DNA from: Kluyvera georgiana ATCC 51603
Lineage (GTDB): Bacteria > Pseudomonadota > Gammaproteobacteria > Enterobacterales > Enterobacteriaceae
Direction: 5' to 3'
Length of the DNA: 64,000 nucleotides
NCBI RefSeq assembly: GCF_001654985.1
Contig: NZ_LXEU01000003.1
Location: 49,664 to 113,663 of the forward strand
A program made the translations under genes and the position numbers. Of the stretch, positions 26,019-39,641 are shown in pieces. Under the pieces are notes generated by a model. That model saw only the letters and a program-made list of their open reading frames with translations. It did no database searches and was not told the DNA's origin. Each line of letters opens with the position of its first letter. Within the stretch, counting starts at the first letter, position 1.

Positions 26019-26290
26019 AACTAGACCTCTCCTCCTGGCATAAACAGTGCGTGTTTTATGTGTAATTCCATGTAAAAAATAGATTTTATGTCTTTCAGGT
26101 TCATGACGGTTTTTTCCTGTCTGCGAAAACGAAAAAATCTATACAGGTTTAGCCAAATAAAATCATGAACTGCGTCACAAAGATTTTTTTAGCAATATAT
26201 TTTATTTTTCCGATTGTTTATCGTCGCTGTGCTGTCTCGTGGATTATTAATCTTACGGTGGATTAATGCGTAATATATAAGGATTAAAAA
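26019..26290. promoter_or_regulatory. Divergent promoter region of the second glv module
   Basis: A 272-base, strongly AT-rich gap with no gene. Inverted GTTCATGA (about 26098) and TCATGAAC (about 26162) half-sites are present and could be an operator or CRP-type control. Nothing firmer was seen. Confidence 0.4.
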
Positions 26291-30100
<3,810 letters not shown>

Positions 30101-30272
30101 TTTAATATCTCTTCAGCGAATGATGCCTGCAACCTGAATGGTGAAATTTAGCAAAAAAAGGAATGTTCAGGGATACCGTGCTTCTTATTTTATGATTCTC
30201 ATCGCCTAAACCCGACAAAACGCTATTCCTCTGACCTTGATAGCGGCGGGATATAATGAAAAGGGCTACAAG

Positions 30273-31991
30273 ATGAATACGATACAAATAGTGAGTTTTG
30301 TCGGGTTTACGCTGCTGGTTGCGGCGATCACCTGGTGGAAAATTCGCAAGGTAGATACGGGCTCGCAGCAGGGATACTTTCTGGCCGGAAGATCGCTGAA
30401 AGCGCCAGTGATTGCTGCATCGTTGATGTTAACCAACCTTTCCACCGAACAACTGGTCGGGCTCTCCGGGCAGGCCTACAAAAGCGGTATGTCTGTGATG
30501 GGCTGGGAGGTGACATCCGCCGTTACGCTGATTTTCCTGGCGCTGATTTTTCTGCCCCGCTACCTACAGCGTGGCATTGCCACCATCCCCGATTTTCTTG
30601 AGGAGCGTTACGACAAAACCACCCGCATTATTATCGACTGCTGCTTTCTTATCGCCACCGGTATCTGTTTTTTACCGATTGTTCTCTATTCCGGCGCGCT
30701 GGCGCTGAACAGCCTGTTTCATATCGGCGAATCGCTGGGCATTTCCCAGGGCGCGGCAATCTGGCTGCTGGTGATCATGTTGGGGCTGGCCGGGATTATA
30801 TACGCGGTTATTGGCGGCATGAGGGCAATGGCGATTGCCGACTCCATTAACGGGATCGGGCTGGTGATTGGTGGCCTGATGGTGCCGGTATTCGGCCTGA
30901 TCGCCATGGGGAAAGGCAGCTTTATGCAGGGCATCGAGCAGTTGACCACCGTGCATGCCGACAAGCTCAACTCCATTGGGGGCAGCGCCGATCCGCTGCC
31001 GATTGGCGCGGCGTTTACCGGGCTGATTCTGGTGAATACCTTCTACTGGTGCACCAACCAGGGCATCGTCCAGCGTACGCTGGCGTCCAAAAGCCTGGCG
31101 GAAGGGCAAAAAGGCGCGCTGCTGACCGCCGTGTTGAAAATGCTCGACCCGCTGATTCTGGTACTTCCTGGCCTTATCGCCTTCCATCTGTATCAGGATC
31201 TGCCGAGCGCCGATATGGCATACCCCACGCTGGTGAATAAAGTCATGCCGACGCCGCTAGTCGGCTTCTTCGGCGCGGTTTTGTTCGGTGCCGTCATTAG
31301 TACCTTTAACGGCTTCCTGAACAGCGCAAGTACGCTGTTTAGCATGGGAATTTATCGCCGGCTGATCAATGAACAGGCTGAGTCCGCACAGCTGGTCAGG
31401 ATTGGGCGAAAGTTTGGCCTGTTTATTGCCGTGGTGTCGGTGCTGGTTGCGCCGTGGATAGCGAATGCGCCGCAGGGGTTATATAGCTGGATGAAGCAGC
31501 TCAACGGGATTTACAACGTGCCGCTGGTGACCATTATCATCATGGGATTTTTCTTTCCGCGCATTCCTGCCGTGGCGGCGAAAGTGGCGATGGGGCTGGG
31601 GATTGTCAGCTATATCACCATCAATTATCTCGTGCACTTCAACTTCCACTTCCTCTACGTGCTGGCCTGCACCTTCTGCATCAACGTGGTGGTGATGCTG
31701 CTCATTGGCGCTATCTGGCCGCGGGCGACGCCGTTCAAATTCCAGGATGCGTTCGCCGTGGACATGACGCCGTACCGAAACGTGAAGGTCGCTTCCGTGG
31801 GCATTCTGTTTGCGATGATTGGCGTTTATGCCGGATTAGCCGAGTTTGGCGGCTACAGCACCCGCTGGATTGCCGTTATCAGCTACGCCATTACTGCCGC
31901 CGTGGTGGCATACCTGATTTACAGCCACTGGCAACATAATCGTCGCTCCACACCCGCGTTGTGTCCTGCCGATGTTAAGGAAAAACCATGA
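30273..31991 (+). CDS. yidK: Sodium:solute symporter YidK
   Basis: A 572-residue SSS-family inner-membrane transporter with about 14 hydrophobic segments. It starts MNTIQIVSFVGFTLLVAAIT and carries the SSS signature GYFLAGRSLKAPVIAASLM, then LTNLSTEQLVGLSGQAY and NTFYWCTNQGIVQRTLA, which resembles SGLT-type sugar cotransporters. It matches E. coli YidK. The substrate is unproven; coupling to a sulfatase suggests a sulfated sugar. The ATG at 30273 follows AAGGG; twelve upstream codons are not supported. It overlaps yidJ by ATGA. Confidence 0.94.
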   Translation: MNTIQIVSFVGFTLLVAAITWWKIRKVDTGSQQGYFLAGRSLKAPVIAASLMLTNLSTEQLVGLSGQAYKSGMSVMGWEVTSAVTLIFLALIFLPRYLQRGIATIPDFLEERYDKTTRIIIDCCFLIATGICFLPIVLYSGALALNSLFHIGESLGISQGAAIWLLVIMLGLAGIIYAVIGGMRAMAIADSINGIGLVIGGLMVPVFGLIAMGKGSFMQGIEQLTTVHADKLNSIGGSADPLPIGAAFTGLILVNTFYWCTNQGIVQRTLASKSLAEGQKGALLTAVLKMLDPLILVLPGLIAFHLYQDLPSADMAYPTLVNKVMPTPLVGFFGAVLFGAVISTFNGFLNSASTLFSMGIYRRLINEQAESAQLVRIGRKFGLFIAVVSVLVAPWIANAPQGLYSWMKQLNGIYNVPLVTIIIMGFFFPRIPAVAAKVAMGLGIVSYITINYLVHFNFHFLYVLACTFCINVVVMLLIGAIWPRATPFKFQDAFAVDMTPYRNVKVASVGILFAMIGVYAGLAEFGGYSTRWIAVISYAITAAVVAYLIYSHWQHNRRSTPALCPADVKEKP

Positions 31992-33481
31992 GCCGTCCCA
32001 ATTTCTTATTTATTATGACCGATACCCAGGCGACCAATATGGTCGGCTGTTACAGCGGCAAGCCGTTGAATACCAACCATATTGATTTGCTGGCGGCGGA
32101 AGGTATCCGCTTCAACTCCGCCTATACCTGTAGCCCGGTTTGCACGCCCGCTCGCGCCGGGCTGTTTACGGGGATTTATGCCAACCAGTCCGGCCCGTGG
32201 ACCAATAACGTTGCGCCGGGAAAAAACATCTCCACTATGGGTCGCTACTTTAAGGACGCTGGGTATCGAACCTGTTACATCGGTAAATGGCATCTGGACG
32301 GCCATGATTATTTCGGTACCGGCGCATGCCCGCCGGAGTGGGACGCTGACTACTGGTACGACGGTGCGAATTACCTCAGCGAACTGAGCGAAGAACAGAT
32401 CGGCCTGTGGCGTAACGGATTGAATAGCATAGAAGATTTACAGCAGCACGGTATTGATGAAACCTTTACCTGGGCCTATCGCATCAGCAACCGCGCGGTA
32501 GATTATCTCGCCAACGCACCACAGCGTGACGAACCGTTCCTGATGGTGGTTTCTTACGATGAACCGCATCATCCGTTTACCTGCCCGGTGGAGTACCTGC
32601 AAAAGTACCAGGATTTTTACTACGATCTGGGCGATAAAGCGCATGATGATTTAGTCGACAAACCGCTGCACCATCGCTTGTGGTCGCAGGCTATGCCGTC
32701 TCCGGTGAAGGAGGATGGCCGTTATTATCATCCGATGTATTTTGCCTGCAACGATTTTGTCGACGATCAGATAGGCCGGGTGATCGACGCGCTAACCCCC
32801 GCCCAGCGCGATAACACCTGGGTTATCTACACCTCCGATCATGGCGAAATGATGGGGGCGCACAGGCTCATCAGTAAAGGCGCGGCGATGTACGACGACA
32901 TCACGCGTATCCCGTTGATTATGCGAGCGCCAGGCGGAACCCCGCGTCAGGTAGACACGCCGGTCAGCCATATCGATCTGCTGCCAACCATGATGGCGCT
33001 GGCGGGGATTGATAAGCCGGACATTTTGCCCGGCGGTAACCTGCTGGACGCCGCCGCCGATCGCGGCGTGATGGTTGAATTCAACCGCTACGAGATTGAG
33101 CACGACAGTTTTGGCGGTTTTATTCCGGTACGCTGCTGGGTGACCGACCGCTACAAGCTGGTGCTGAACCTGTTTACCAGCGATGAGCTGTACGACCGCC
33201 ACGCTGACCCTGATGAGATGCGTAATCTGATTGATGACCCGCAGTACGCAACGGTGCGCGATGAGCTGCATGATGCGCTGCTGGATTACATGGATAACAT
33301 CCGCGACCCGTTCCGTACCTACCAGTGGAGCCTGCGCCCGTGGCGATCGCAGGCGCAGCCGCGCTGGATGGGCGCGTTCCGCCCACGCCCCGAGGACGGC
33401 TACTCGCCGGTGGTGCGTGATTATGACACCGGATTGCCGACGCAGGGCGTCAAAGTTGAGGAGAAAAAACAGAAGTTTTGA
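31988..33481 (+). CDS. yidJ: Cys-type sulfatase YidJ
   Basis: A 497-residue sulfatase that hydrolyses sulfate esters. The formylglycine motif is C52-T-P-A-R56 followed by AGLFTG, so it needs oxidation of C52 by a maturase such as YidF. Metal-binding residues are seen in TDTQA near the N-terminus and TSDHGEMMG. No signal peptide is present, indicating a cytosolic enzyme. It is translated from an ATGA overlap with yidK, pairing uptake with desulfation. Confidence 0.95.
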   Translation: MSRPNFLFIMTDTQATNMVGCYSGKPLNTNHIDLLAAEGIRFNSAYTCSPVCTPARAGLFTGIYANQSGPWTNNVAPGKNISTMGRYFKDAGYRTCYIGKWHLDGHDYFGTGACPPEWDADYWYDGANYLSELSEEQIGLWRNGLNSIEDLQQHGIDETFTWAYRISNRAVDYLANAPQRDEPFLMVVSYDEPHHPFTCPVEYLQKYQDFYYDLGDKAHDDLVDKPLHHRLWSQAMPSPVKEDGRYYHPMYFACNDFVDDQIGRVIDALTPAQRDNTWVIYTSDHGEMMGAHRLISKGAAMYDDITRIPLIMRAPGGTPRQVDTPVSHIDLLPTMMALAGIDKPDILPGGNLLDAAADRGVMVEFNRYEIEHDSFGGFIPVRCWVTDRYKLVLNLFTSDELYDRHADPDEMRNLIDDPQYATVRDELHDALLDYMDNIRDPFRTYQWSLRPWRSQAQPRWMGAFRPRPEDGYSPVVRDYDTGLPTQGVKVEEKKQKF

Positions 33482-33487
33482 CCGATA

Positions 33488-33508
33488 GCCCGCCGCTAAT
33501 CCGGCGGG
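33488..33508. terminator. Hairpin between convergent sulfatase genes
   Basis: Eight-base stem GCCCGCCG / CGGCGGGC between the yidJ stop and the end of the next gene. It has a poor T run. Confidence 0.55.
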
Positions 33509-33518
33509 CCTGGTTATA

Positions 33519-34985
33519 TCAGGACAGATTCAGGCGCGTAAATTGCTCTTCCGGCGCCTGGTTTTTCATCATCCAGCGTCGGAGCTCGCCCGCAAGCCTG
33601 GCGGCAATTTCCGGCGCATCCAGCGGATGGTTCTGCTGGTAATCCTCTTGTAAATCAAACAGCAGCGTCTCCTCCAGACCCTGCGATTGCTGCGGAATTT
33701 TGAGCAGCGGGCAGCCCTTGGCAAACGGGAAGCTTTGCGTCGGTGGCACGAAGGTTGCGGTTGCCAACAGCTCTGGCGACATCCGATAGTTCATATAGCA
33801 GGGCATTAGCGTGTATTCGTTGACCGGCTGCCCGTTTTTACCGCCATGCATATAGACATAGCGTCCGTCGGTCACATTCACCTCTTTGCCGAAATAGCCA
33901 AAAATCAGCGAATCATGGACCGGAGTATCGTTCTCTATGACCGGCTGCAGGTCCTTGCCGTCCATATTTGCCGTGGGCTCCAGATTGAAGAATTTCAGCA
34001 GCGTAGGCGCCATATCGATCATCGACGCCAGCCCTTGTCGGCTCTCATTTTTATGCTGGCTGCGCGGGTCCCAGATAAACAACGGGGTATGGGCGACCTC
34101 GCAGTAGCTGGGCGGCAGATTTTTCGCCCACCATCCGTGTTCGCCGAACATAAAGCCGTGATCGGTATTCACAATCAACATCGTGTCTTGCCAGAGATTG
34201 TGTTTATCCATTATATCCAGCAGGCGATTCAGGTACTTATCGCACAGCGAGAACATGGCGCGGGCGCGATTTTTGCAGTGTTCAACCATCTCTGGGCTCT
34301 CTTCAACCTGGCGGTAGAATGGCCAGTCAAAGTGCGGCCCATCGTAGTTTTCCGGGTACAGTGCCTGACATTCAGGCGAGGAAAAGTACGGTTCATGCGG
34401 GTCGAAGGCTTCCAGATGTAAAAACCAGTTATCTTCGGCGTGGTGCTTCTCTAAGAATTCTTCAGCCAGCGAGAAAACCTGCGGCGTACACATTTTTTCT
34501 TCGCTATCCATATAGGAGCGGTTGATGAAATCACGCTTCTCAAGATCTTTACGCCAGCCTGACAGCGACGGGTCGTAGTTATCGGGAAAGGCCGGGTCGA
34601 TAATCGCCGCTTTGTACTCGTCGACCTCCTGCCCGCGAACAAACTCCGCCGAGGCGTAGCGGTTGTGGTAAGTTGCGCCACCATCCTGCCAGTAGTGGTA
34701 GTGATCGGTAATTAAATGGCTATAAATACCGTTATTTTTCAGTATTTCCGGCAGTGAATCGTCGAACGGTTCAATCGGCCCCCAGGCCCGATGCAGAAAA
34801 TTATAGCGACCGGTGTGCATATCGCGGCGAGCGGGCATACAGGGCATTGAGCCAATCCACGATTGGTCGAAGCGCAGGCTATGTTCCGCCAGACGCTGAA
34901 AACCCGGGGTCTGCACATCGGCCGCACCGTAGGGCGATAGCATCCGGCGGCAGAGGGAATCAAACATGACCATTATCGCTTTCAT
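33519..34985 (-). CDS. Cys-type sulfatase (second)
   Basis: A 488-residue sulfatase with motif C49-M-P-A-R53 (GSMPCMPARRDMHTGRYNF). Metal-site segments are MVMFDSL at the N-terminus and NTDHGFMFGEHGWWAK. It has no signal peptide, so it should act in the cytosol. It is about as similar to the 36444 sulfatase as close paralogues are, and clearly distinct from YidJ. It is the last gene of a three-gene leftward operon, 29 bases after the sulfotransferase-like gene. The substrate is unknown. Confidence 0.93.
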   Translation of the reverse strand: MKAIMVMFDSLCRRMLSPYGAADVQTPGFQRLAEHSLRFDQSWIGSMPCMPARRDMHTGRYNFLHRAWGPIEPFDDSLPEILKNNGIYSHLITDHYHYWQDGGATYHNRYASAEFVRGQEVDEYKAAIIDPAFPDNYDPSLSGWRKDLEKRDFINRSYMDSEEKMCTPQVFSLAEEFLEKHHAEDNWFLHLEAFDPHEPYFSSPECQALYPENYDGPHFDWPFYRQVEESPEMVEHCKNRARAMFSLCDKYLNRLLDIMDKHNLWQDTMLIVNTDHGFMFGEHGWWAKNLPPSYCEVAHTPLFIWDPRSQHKNESRQGLASMIDMAPTLLKFFNLEPTANMDGKDLQPVIENDTPVHDSLIFGYFGKEVNVTDGRYVYMHGGKNGQPVNEYTLMPCYMNYRMSPELLATATFVPPTQSFPFAKGCPLLKIPQQSQGLEETLLFDLQEDYQQNHPLDAPEIAARLAGELRRWMMKNQAPEEQFTRLNLS

Positions 34986-35014
34986 GACATCGTCTCCGTG
35001 TTTTTATCATCGTA

Positions 35015-36424
35015 TTAAATCAACGCGCGCAATTCGTCATAGCTGAATATTCTGGCTCGGTAAGATGTAACGGTTTCAATATCAAGTGCGCGAACTCCAA
35101 TGGTATTATTGGTGTCGAGGGTAAAGAAATCATACGCGTCGCAAAAGAAAACATCATAGTTGTCGCCATTCTGGAATACCGAACCCCGCAGCTCGCTACG
35201 TTCACCTGTAACGGCAAATGTATCCAATCGTTCAACTGTACGAGCTGTTAGATCAATGCCTAATATTACGGCTTGCGAATCAACCGGCGCAGCATAATAG
35301 TCATCATCTTTTGGTGACTCCATTTTTCTGACATTGTCCGTACCATCATCGTTTAAGCATGAATTGTTGTTAAAAACGGATAATACTAATTGATTATCGC
35401 CGGAATAATTATCGTATTTAGTATTATCGGTGAGGAATACAGCATGTTCTCCATTAGGATAAATAAAGTCGTTTATTGCTGTGAGGTTTTTGCTTTCATC
35501 AAGCACTTCATTAGCAGGATTGTCAATCATCCATATAATTTCACCGTCATCAGGGGAAATTGCAAAAATAGTGCATGTGGAACGAGAATTAATGATTATT
35601 TGATCTAACTTCTCAATATAATCAATCGTGTTGATATGTACGTCATTGGTGTCTGAGTTTGCCAGCACGTCAGAGTTGTAAAATTGCTCAGAATAATCAA
35701 CTGACCATATTATTTCTCCTGTAGTGGCATCTATTTTTGCGACTATGGATTCGAGCTTATTACTGTCGGTTTGATCTTCAAGCATGGTAGCGAGAACAAA
35801 GATATTTCCCGTTGAATCCCATGTAACATCATGATGAAAGCCAAAGCCGTCTGGAGCATTAATCGTCTTATTGACCTTGCCTAATAAGTTGATGGCATAC
35901 AATGTTGTTGCATAGTAGTAACCAAATATATTATCACCGGCAATGATTGAGCCATCATGTGTTTTTAATGGGGTTGTTCCCCATTGATATAACCCTGTAA
36001 TACGTATATCGCCATTTTTGTCGTAGCCATTAAAATAACTTGTCATTAACCAACCGTTATTTATAGATGTCTTAGCAATAGTCTCATCAAGAATTTCTAT
36101 GTTGATATTCAATGCGACATCACCATAGTCCTGACCAGTGGTATCGGCATAGACAGTAGTGGTCTCTTTGTTGCCGGATAGATCTTCTACAACAACATCG
36201 ATTTCATTGATGGTATTAGCATATAATCCAATCACAGGAATCACTGGGTTTGTCGTGAATACTTCGCTGGAATATGTAAAATCTACATCGCTGGTTTTTC
36301 CATTAACGATATAGCTAAATTTTAGGGATACGGTCGAGGAAATATTAATATTAGCAGATAATAAATTTTGATCGTAGGGATTGACGGTAACGGAGATCGT
36401 TTCAATTAAGGATGGATTATTCAT
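35015..36424 (-). CDS. Arylsulfotransferase (AssT)-like protein without signal peptide
   Basis: A 469-residue protein with an N-terminal beta-sandwich region (about 1-95, resembling the AssT N-terminal domain) followed by a beta-propeller region. Residues that align with the known AssT active site are HH197-198 (FGFHHDVTWD), H263 (DVHINTIDY), R281 (INSRSTC) and H327 (NGEHAVFLTDN). The 18-residue gap from H263 to R281 equals that between H356 and R374 of the E. coli CFT073 enzyme as I remember it. Canonical AssT moves sulfate between phenols in the periplasm. Here no signal peptide is seen, and the ATG at 36424 is fixed by GAGG just upstream. The gene is visibly more AT-rich than its neighbours, suggesting transfer. 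It lies between two sulfatase genes on the same strand. Confidence 0.75.
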   Translation of the reverse strand: MNNPSLIETISVTVNPYDQNLLSANINISSTVSLKFSYIVNGKTSDVDFTYSSEVFTTNPVIPVIGLYANTINEIDVVVEDLSGNKETTTVYADTTGQDYGDVALNINIEILDETIAKTSINNGWLMTSYFNGYDKNGDIRITGLYQWGTTPLKTHDGSIIAGDNIFGYYYATTLYAINLLGKVNKTINAPDGFGFHHDVTWDSTGNIFVLATMLEDQTDSNKLESIVAKIDATTGEIIWSVDYSEQFYNSDVLANSDTNDVHINTIDYIEKLDQIIINSRSTCTIFAISPDDGEIIWMIDNPANEVLDESKNLTAINDFIYPNGEHAVFLTDNTKYDNYSGDNQLVLSVFNNNSCLNDDGTDNVRKMESPKDDDYYAAPVDSQAVILGIDLTARTVERLDTFAVTGERSELRGSVFQNGDNYDVFFCDAYDFFTLDTNNTIGVRALDIETVTSYRARIFSYDELRALI

Positions 36425-36443
36425 AATTACCTCGTGTATTGGT

Positions 36444-37892
36444 TTAATATTTTTCCAGCCCCAGCCGTTCGTACTGTTCTTCTGGGGCATCGTTTTCGGT
36501 CATCAGGCGAACGATCTCTTTCTTTAATCGTGCCACGACGGTTGGGTTATGCTGTGGAACCGCCTGTTGAGGGTCATCGCTTACGTTAAATAGTACGCTT
36601 TGCCAGTTATGCTTTAGTGGCACCATACCAAGGCCGATATCGGCAATTTTCATCAGTCGGCAGCCCTTCGTGAAGCTAAAGGGCTCCACCATTTCGCTAT
36701 GTTGAAGCTCCTGCGGCGTGAACGGGTGACGCATATGCGTTGGCATAAGCGTGTAGTGATTCAGCGGGCGGTTCGCCTGGGTGGGCGCATGCGTATACAC
36801 CCAGGTACCGTCCGTGCAGCTGACCTGCGCGCCATAGACGCCAAAGAGCGCGGTTTCTCTTACCGCAACATCGTTAGCAATCGTTTCTTTTAGCGCTTTA
36901 CCCTGCATGTCCTGCGGGACTGGGAGATTAAAGTAATCCAGCAGCGTGGGGGCTAAATCAATGGTCTGCACAAGCTGGCGGCTTCTGCCCGTTTTCTTAC
37001 TGCGCGGATCGTAGATAAATAAAGGCGTATGCGAGACTTCTTCATAGAAATTGGCATCGTTGGCTTTGGCCCACCAGTCGTGCTCACCCAGTAAATAACC
37101 GTGATCGGTATTAATAATCAGTAAGGTGTCTTCCCACAAATTGTATTTATCCATCATGTCGAGTACGCGGCCAATACCGACGTCGCACATGTCCAGCAAA
37201 CCACGGTACTCTTCACGTAAGTTATCCGCCCATGGACGCTCTTTGTCTGTTACCTGCGCATAGTTCGGCCAGTCGAATATTGGGCCCGTTTTTTTCTCTG
37301 CCTGGCGGCGATGGAAAAAGGGTTCGTGTGGATCGAACGTTTCAATTTGTAAAAACCAGTTATCTTCAGCGTGGAATTTTTCGATAAATTCCATTCCCAG
37401 ATCAAATGTTTTTTCGATAGGGAATTTATCCTGTTGAAGTATTTTTTCCCGGTTTGCCTGGTCTTGCGACATCATTTGTCCAAGGTGCGGGGGAAACTCG
37501 TATTTTATAATATCGGGTTCCCAATGGTCCCCTTCCTGTCCGCGTACGATTTCCCACGATGCATAGCGATTATGGTAGGTACAGCCACCGTCTTCCCAAT
37601 AATGATAATGGTCGCTGATTAAATGGCTGTGCACGCCATTATTTTTCATAATTTCGAAACAAGAGTCGTCGAACGGTTCTAATGGCCCCCAGCTGCGGTG
37701 CAGAAAATTATAGCGCCCGGTATGCAATTCACGCCTGGCTGGCATGCACGGCAGGCTACCCACATAGCTTTTATCAAATACCATGCTGTTTTTTGCGAGC
37801 CGGGAAAAATTAGGTGTATGGGTCCAGCTGGCATTATATGGGCTTAGATAATGTCTATTTAATGAATCATACATAACCATTATAGCTTTCAT
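36444..37892 (-). CDS. Cys-type sulfatase (third)
   Basis: A 482-residue sulfatase with C49-M-P-A-R53 (GSLPCMPARRELHTGRYNFL). The N-terminal MKAIMVMYDSLNRHYLSPYN and the NTDHGYLLGEHDWWAK segment carry metal ligands. It is cytosolic by lack of a signal. The ATG at 37892, with AGGAG upstream, aligns with the paralogue; a GTG one codon earlier is too close to the ribosome-binding site. It is the first gene of the operon, 19 bases before the AssT-like gene. The substrate is unknown. Confidence 0.93.
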   Translation of the reverse strand: MKAIMVMYDSLNRHYLSPYNASWTHTPNFSRLAKNSMVFDKSYVGSLPCMPARRELHTGRYNFLHRSWGPLEPFDDSCFEIMKNNGVHSHLISDHYHYWEDGGCTYHNRYASWEIVRGQEGDHWEPDIIKYEFPPHLGQMMSQDQANREKILQQDKFPIEKTFDLGMEFIEKFHAEDNWFLQIETFDPHEPFFHRRQAEKKTGPIFDWPNYAQVTDKERPWADNLREEYRGLLDMCDVGIGRVLDMMDKYNLWEDTLLIINTDHGYLLGEHDWWAKANDANFYEEVSHTPLFIYDPRSKKTGRSRQLVQTIDLAPTLLDYFNLPVPQDMQGKALKETIANDVAVRETALFGVYGAQVSCTDGTWVYTHAPTQANRPLNHYTLMPTHMRHPFTPQELQHSEMVEPFSFTKGCRLMKIADIGLGMVPLKHNWQSVLFNVSDDPQQAVPQHNPTVVARLKKEIVRLMTENDAPEEQYERLGLEKY

Positions 37893-38258
37893 CACTTCTC
37901 CTGTGCGGGCGCTATTTTCAGTTGCGGAAAACTAAAGGTTATTACCGTGGCTTGTACGGGATAGGGATCACAAATGAGAATTATCATAAATTGGTTGTGG
38001 AATATCGTAACGGAATTGATGTTTTGTGTTTTGAGTGGGAATGATTATGACGGGGAAATCCTATTATTAATTAATGTGGTAAGTTGATTGATTATTGTTT
38101 TGTAATTATAAATATTCTCCATGAATATATTCCAGGATATATGCGAGACTCCTCACAAATAAAAATAAACATAACCAGCTAATTAAAAATCATAATAACG
38201 ATATCAGAAATGCTATCTCTACTATGTCACCACTTTAATTCACAACACAGGAAGTGGT
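37893..38258. promoter_or_regulatory. Divergent control region, sulfatase operon / GPH symporter
   Basis: A 366-base AT-rich gap with no gene. It must hold the promoters of both directions. I saw no clear operator palindrome or RNA structure. Confidence 0.5.
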
Positions 38259-39602
38259 ATGAGCGATCACATTCTCTCTTTAAAAGAAAAAATAGGTTAT
38301 AGCCTTGGCGATGCGGCAAGCCATATTGTCTTTGACAACGTCATGCTTTACCTCATGTTTTTTTATACCGATATCGCGGGTTTGCCCGCGGCCTTTGTTG
38401 GTACCATGTTTTTAGTGACGCGTATACTGGACGCTATCTCCGATCCTTGCATGGGGCTGATCGCCGACCGTACCCGGACGCGCTGGGGAAAATTCCGTCC
38501 GTGGATTCTCTGGTCCGCGATTCCGTTTGGTATCAGTTGCTACTTTACCTATACCGTTCCCGACCTGTCTCTGGGTGGGAAAATGGTTTATGCCACAGTG
38601 ACTTATATTGTATTAACGTTGCTCTATACTATCGTGAATATTCCCTACTGCGCGCTAGGTGCTGTCATCACCAATGATCCACAGCAGCGTATCTCTATGC
38701 AGTCATGGCGCTTTGTGCTGGCCACCGCTGGCGGCATGCTTTCAACGGCGCTGATGATGAAAATGGTCGAATGGATAGGCGGCGATGACAAAGCCTATGG
38801 CTTCCAGATGAGTATCGCCATTCTGGCCGTGTTGGCGATTATTATGTTTTTCATCTGCTTTGCGACAACCAAAGAGCGTGTCGTTGCGCCGCCGACCAGC
38901 AGCGGTTTTAAGGGAATGCTTAGCGATTTAAAGGATATCTGGCAGAACGATCAGTGGCGAGTAGTGGGCTATTTGACGGTCTTTGCCATTATTGGTACCT
39001 CGGTGCGCGGCGGGGCGATGATGTATTACGTCACGTGGATTATGGAGTCGCCAAAACTGTTTTCCATTTTCCTGACTACCTACTGCGTTGGCAATATTGT
39101 GGGGAGCGCAATTGCCAAACCGCTTACCGGAAAATTTTGCAAGGTGAAGGTGTTTATTAGTTGCAACGTGGCGCTGACTCTCCTGAGCTTTTGCATGTTC
39201 TTTGTCCCGATGGATACGGTCACGCTGATGTTTGGTTTGATCTTTATCATCGGCGTGCTTCACCAGGTGATGACGCCCATTAAATGGGTGATGATGGCTG
39301 ATACCGTCGATTACGGGGAAGCCTGCAACGGTAAGCGCCTGACCGGTATCAGCTTTGCGGGAACGCTGTTCGTACTTAAAATGGGTCTGGCGGTGGGCGG
39401 TGCATTGATTGGCTGGATGCTGGCGGCGGGCGGTTATCAGGCAGGCGCGGCGTCACAAACCAGTGCGACAATCACCACCATCACGCTGCTGTTTACCATT
39501 GCGCCCGGTATTTGCTATTTACTGTGCGCGGTGACAGCAAAAGCGTTCTATAAACTGGACACAAAGGAGATGCTGCGCGTTAATGCTACTCTCAAAAAAT
39601 AG
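38259..39602 (+). CDS. GPH-family glycoside:cation symporter
   Basis: A 447-residue inner-membrane transporter of the glycoside-pentoside-hexuronide family (relatives are MelB, YicJ and the sulfoquinovose carriers YihO/YihP). It begins LSLKEKIGYSLGDAASHIVF, with the cation-site region DAISDPCMGLIADRTRTRWGKFRPW and the C-terminal signature FGLIFIIGVLHQVMTPIKWV then MMADTVDYGE. It has about 12 helices. It diverges from the sulfatase operon and precedes yidH-yidG-yidF, so it may import the sulfated glycoside they act on. Confidence 0.88.
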   Translation: MSDHILSLKEKIGYSLGDAASHIVFDNVMLYLMFFYTDIAGLPAAFVGTMFLVTRILDAISDPCMGLIADRTRTRWGKFRPWILWSAIPFGISCYFTYTVPDLSLGGKMVYATVTYIVLTLLYTIVNIPYCALGAVITNDPQQRISMQSWRFVLATAGGMLSTALMMKMVEWIGGDDKAYGFQMSIAILAVLAIIMFFICFATTKERVVAPPTSSGFKGMLSDLKDIWQNDQWRVVGYLTVFAIIGTSVRGGAMMYYVTWIMESPKLFSIFLTTYCVGNIVGSAIAKPLTGKFCKVKVFISCNVALTLLSFCMFFVPMDTVTLMFGLIFIIGVLHQVMTPIKWVMMADTVDYGEACNGKRLTGISFAGTLFVLKMGLAVGGALIGWMLAAGGYQAGAASQTSATITTITLLFTIAPGICYLLCAVTAKAFYKLDTKEMLRVNATLKK

Positions 39603-39641
39603 CGCGTAACCTACCTTGTTAATGACAGAAAAGGAGTTGTC

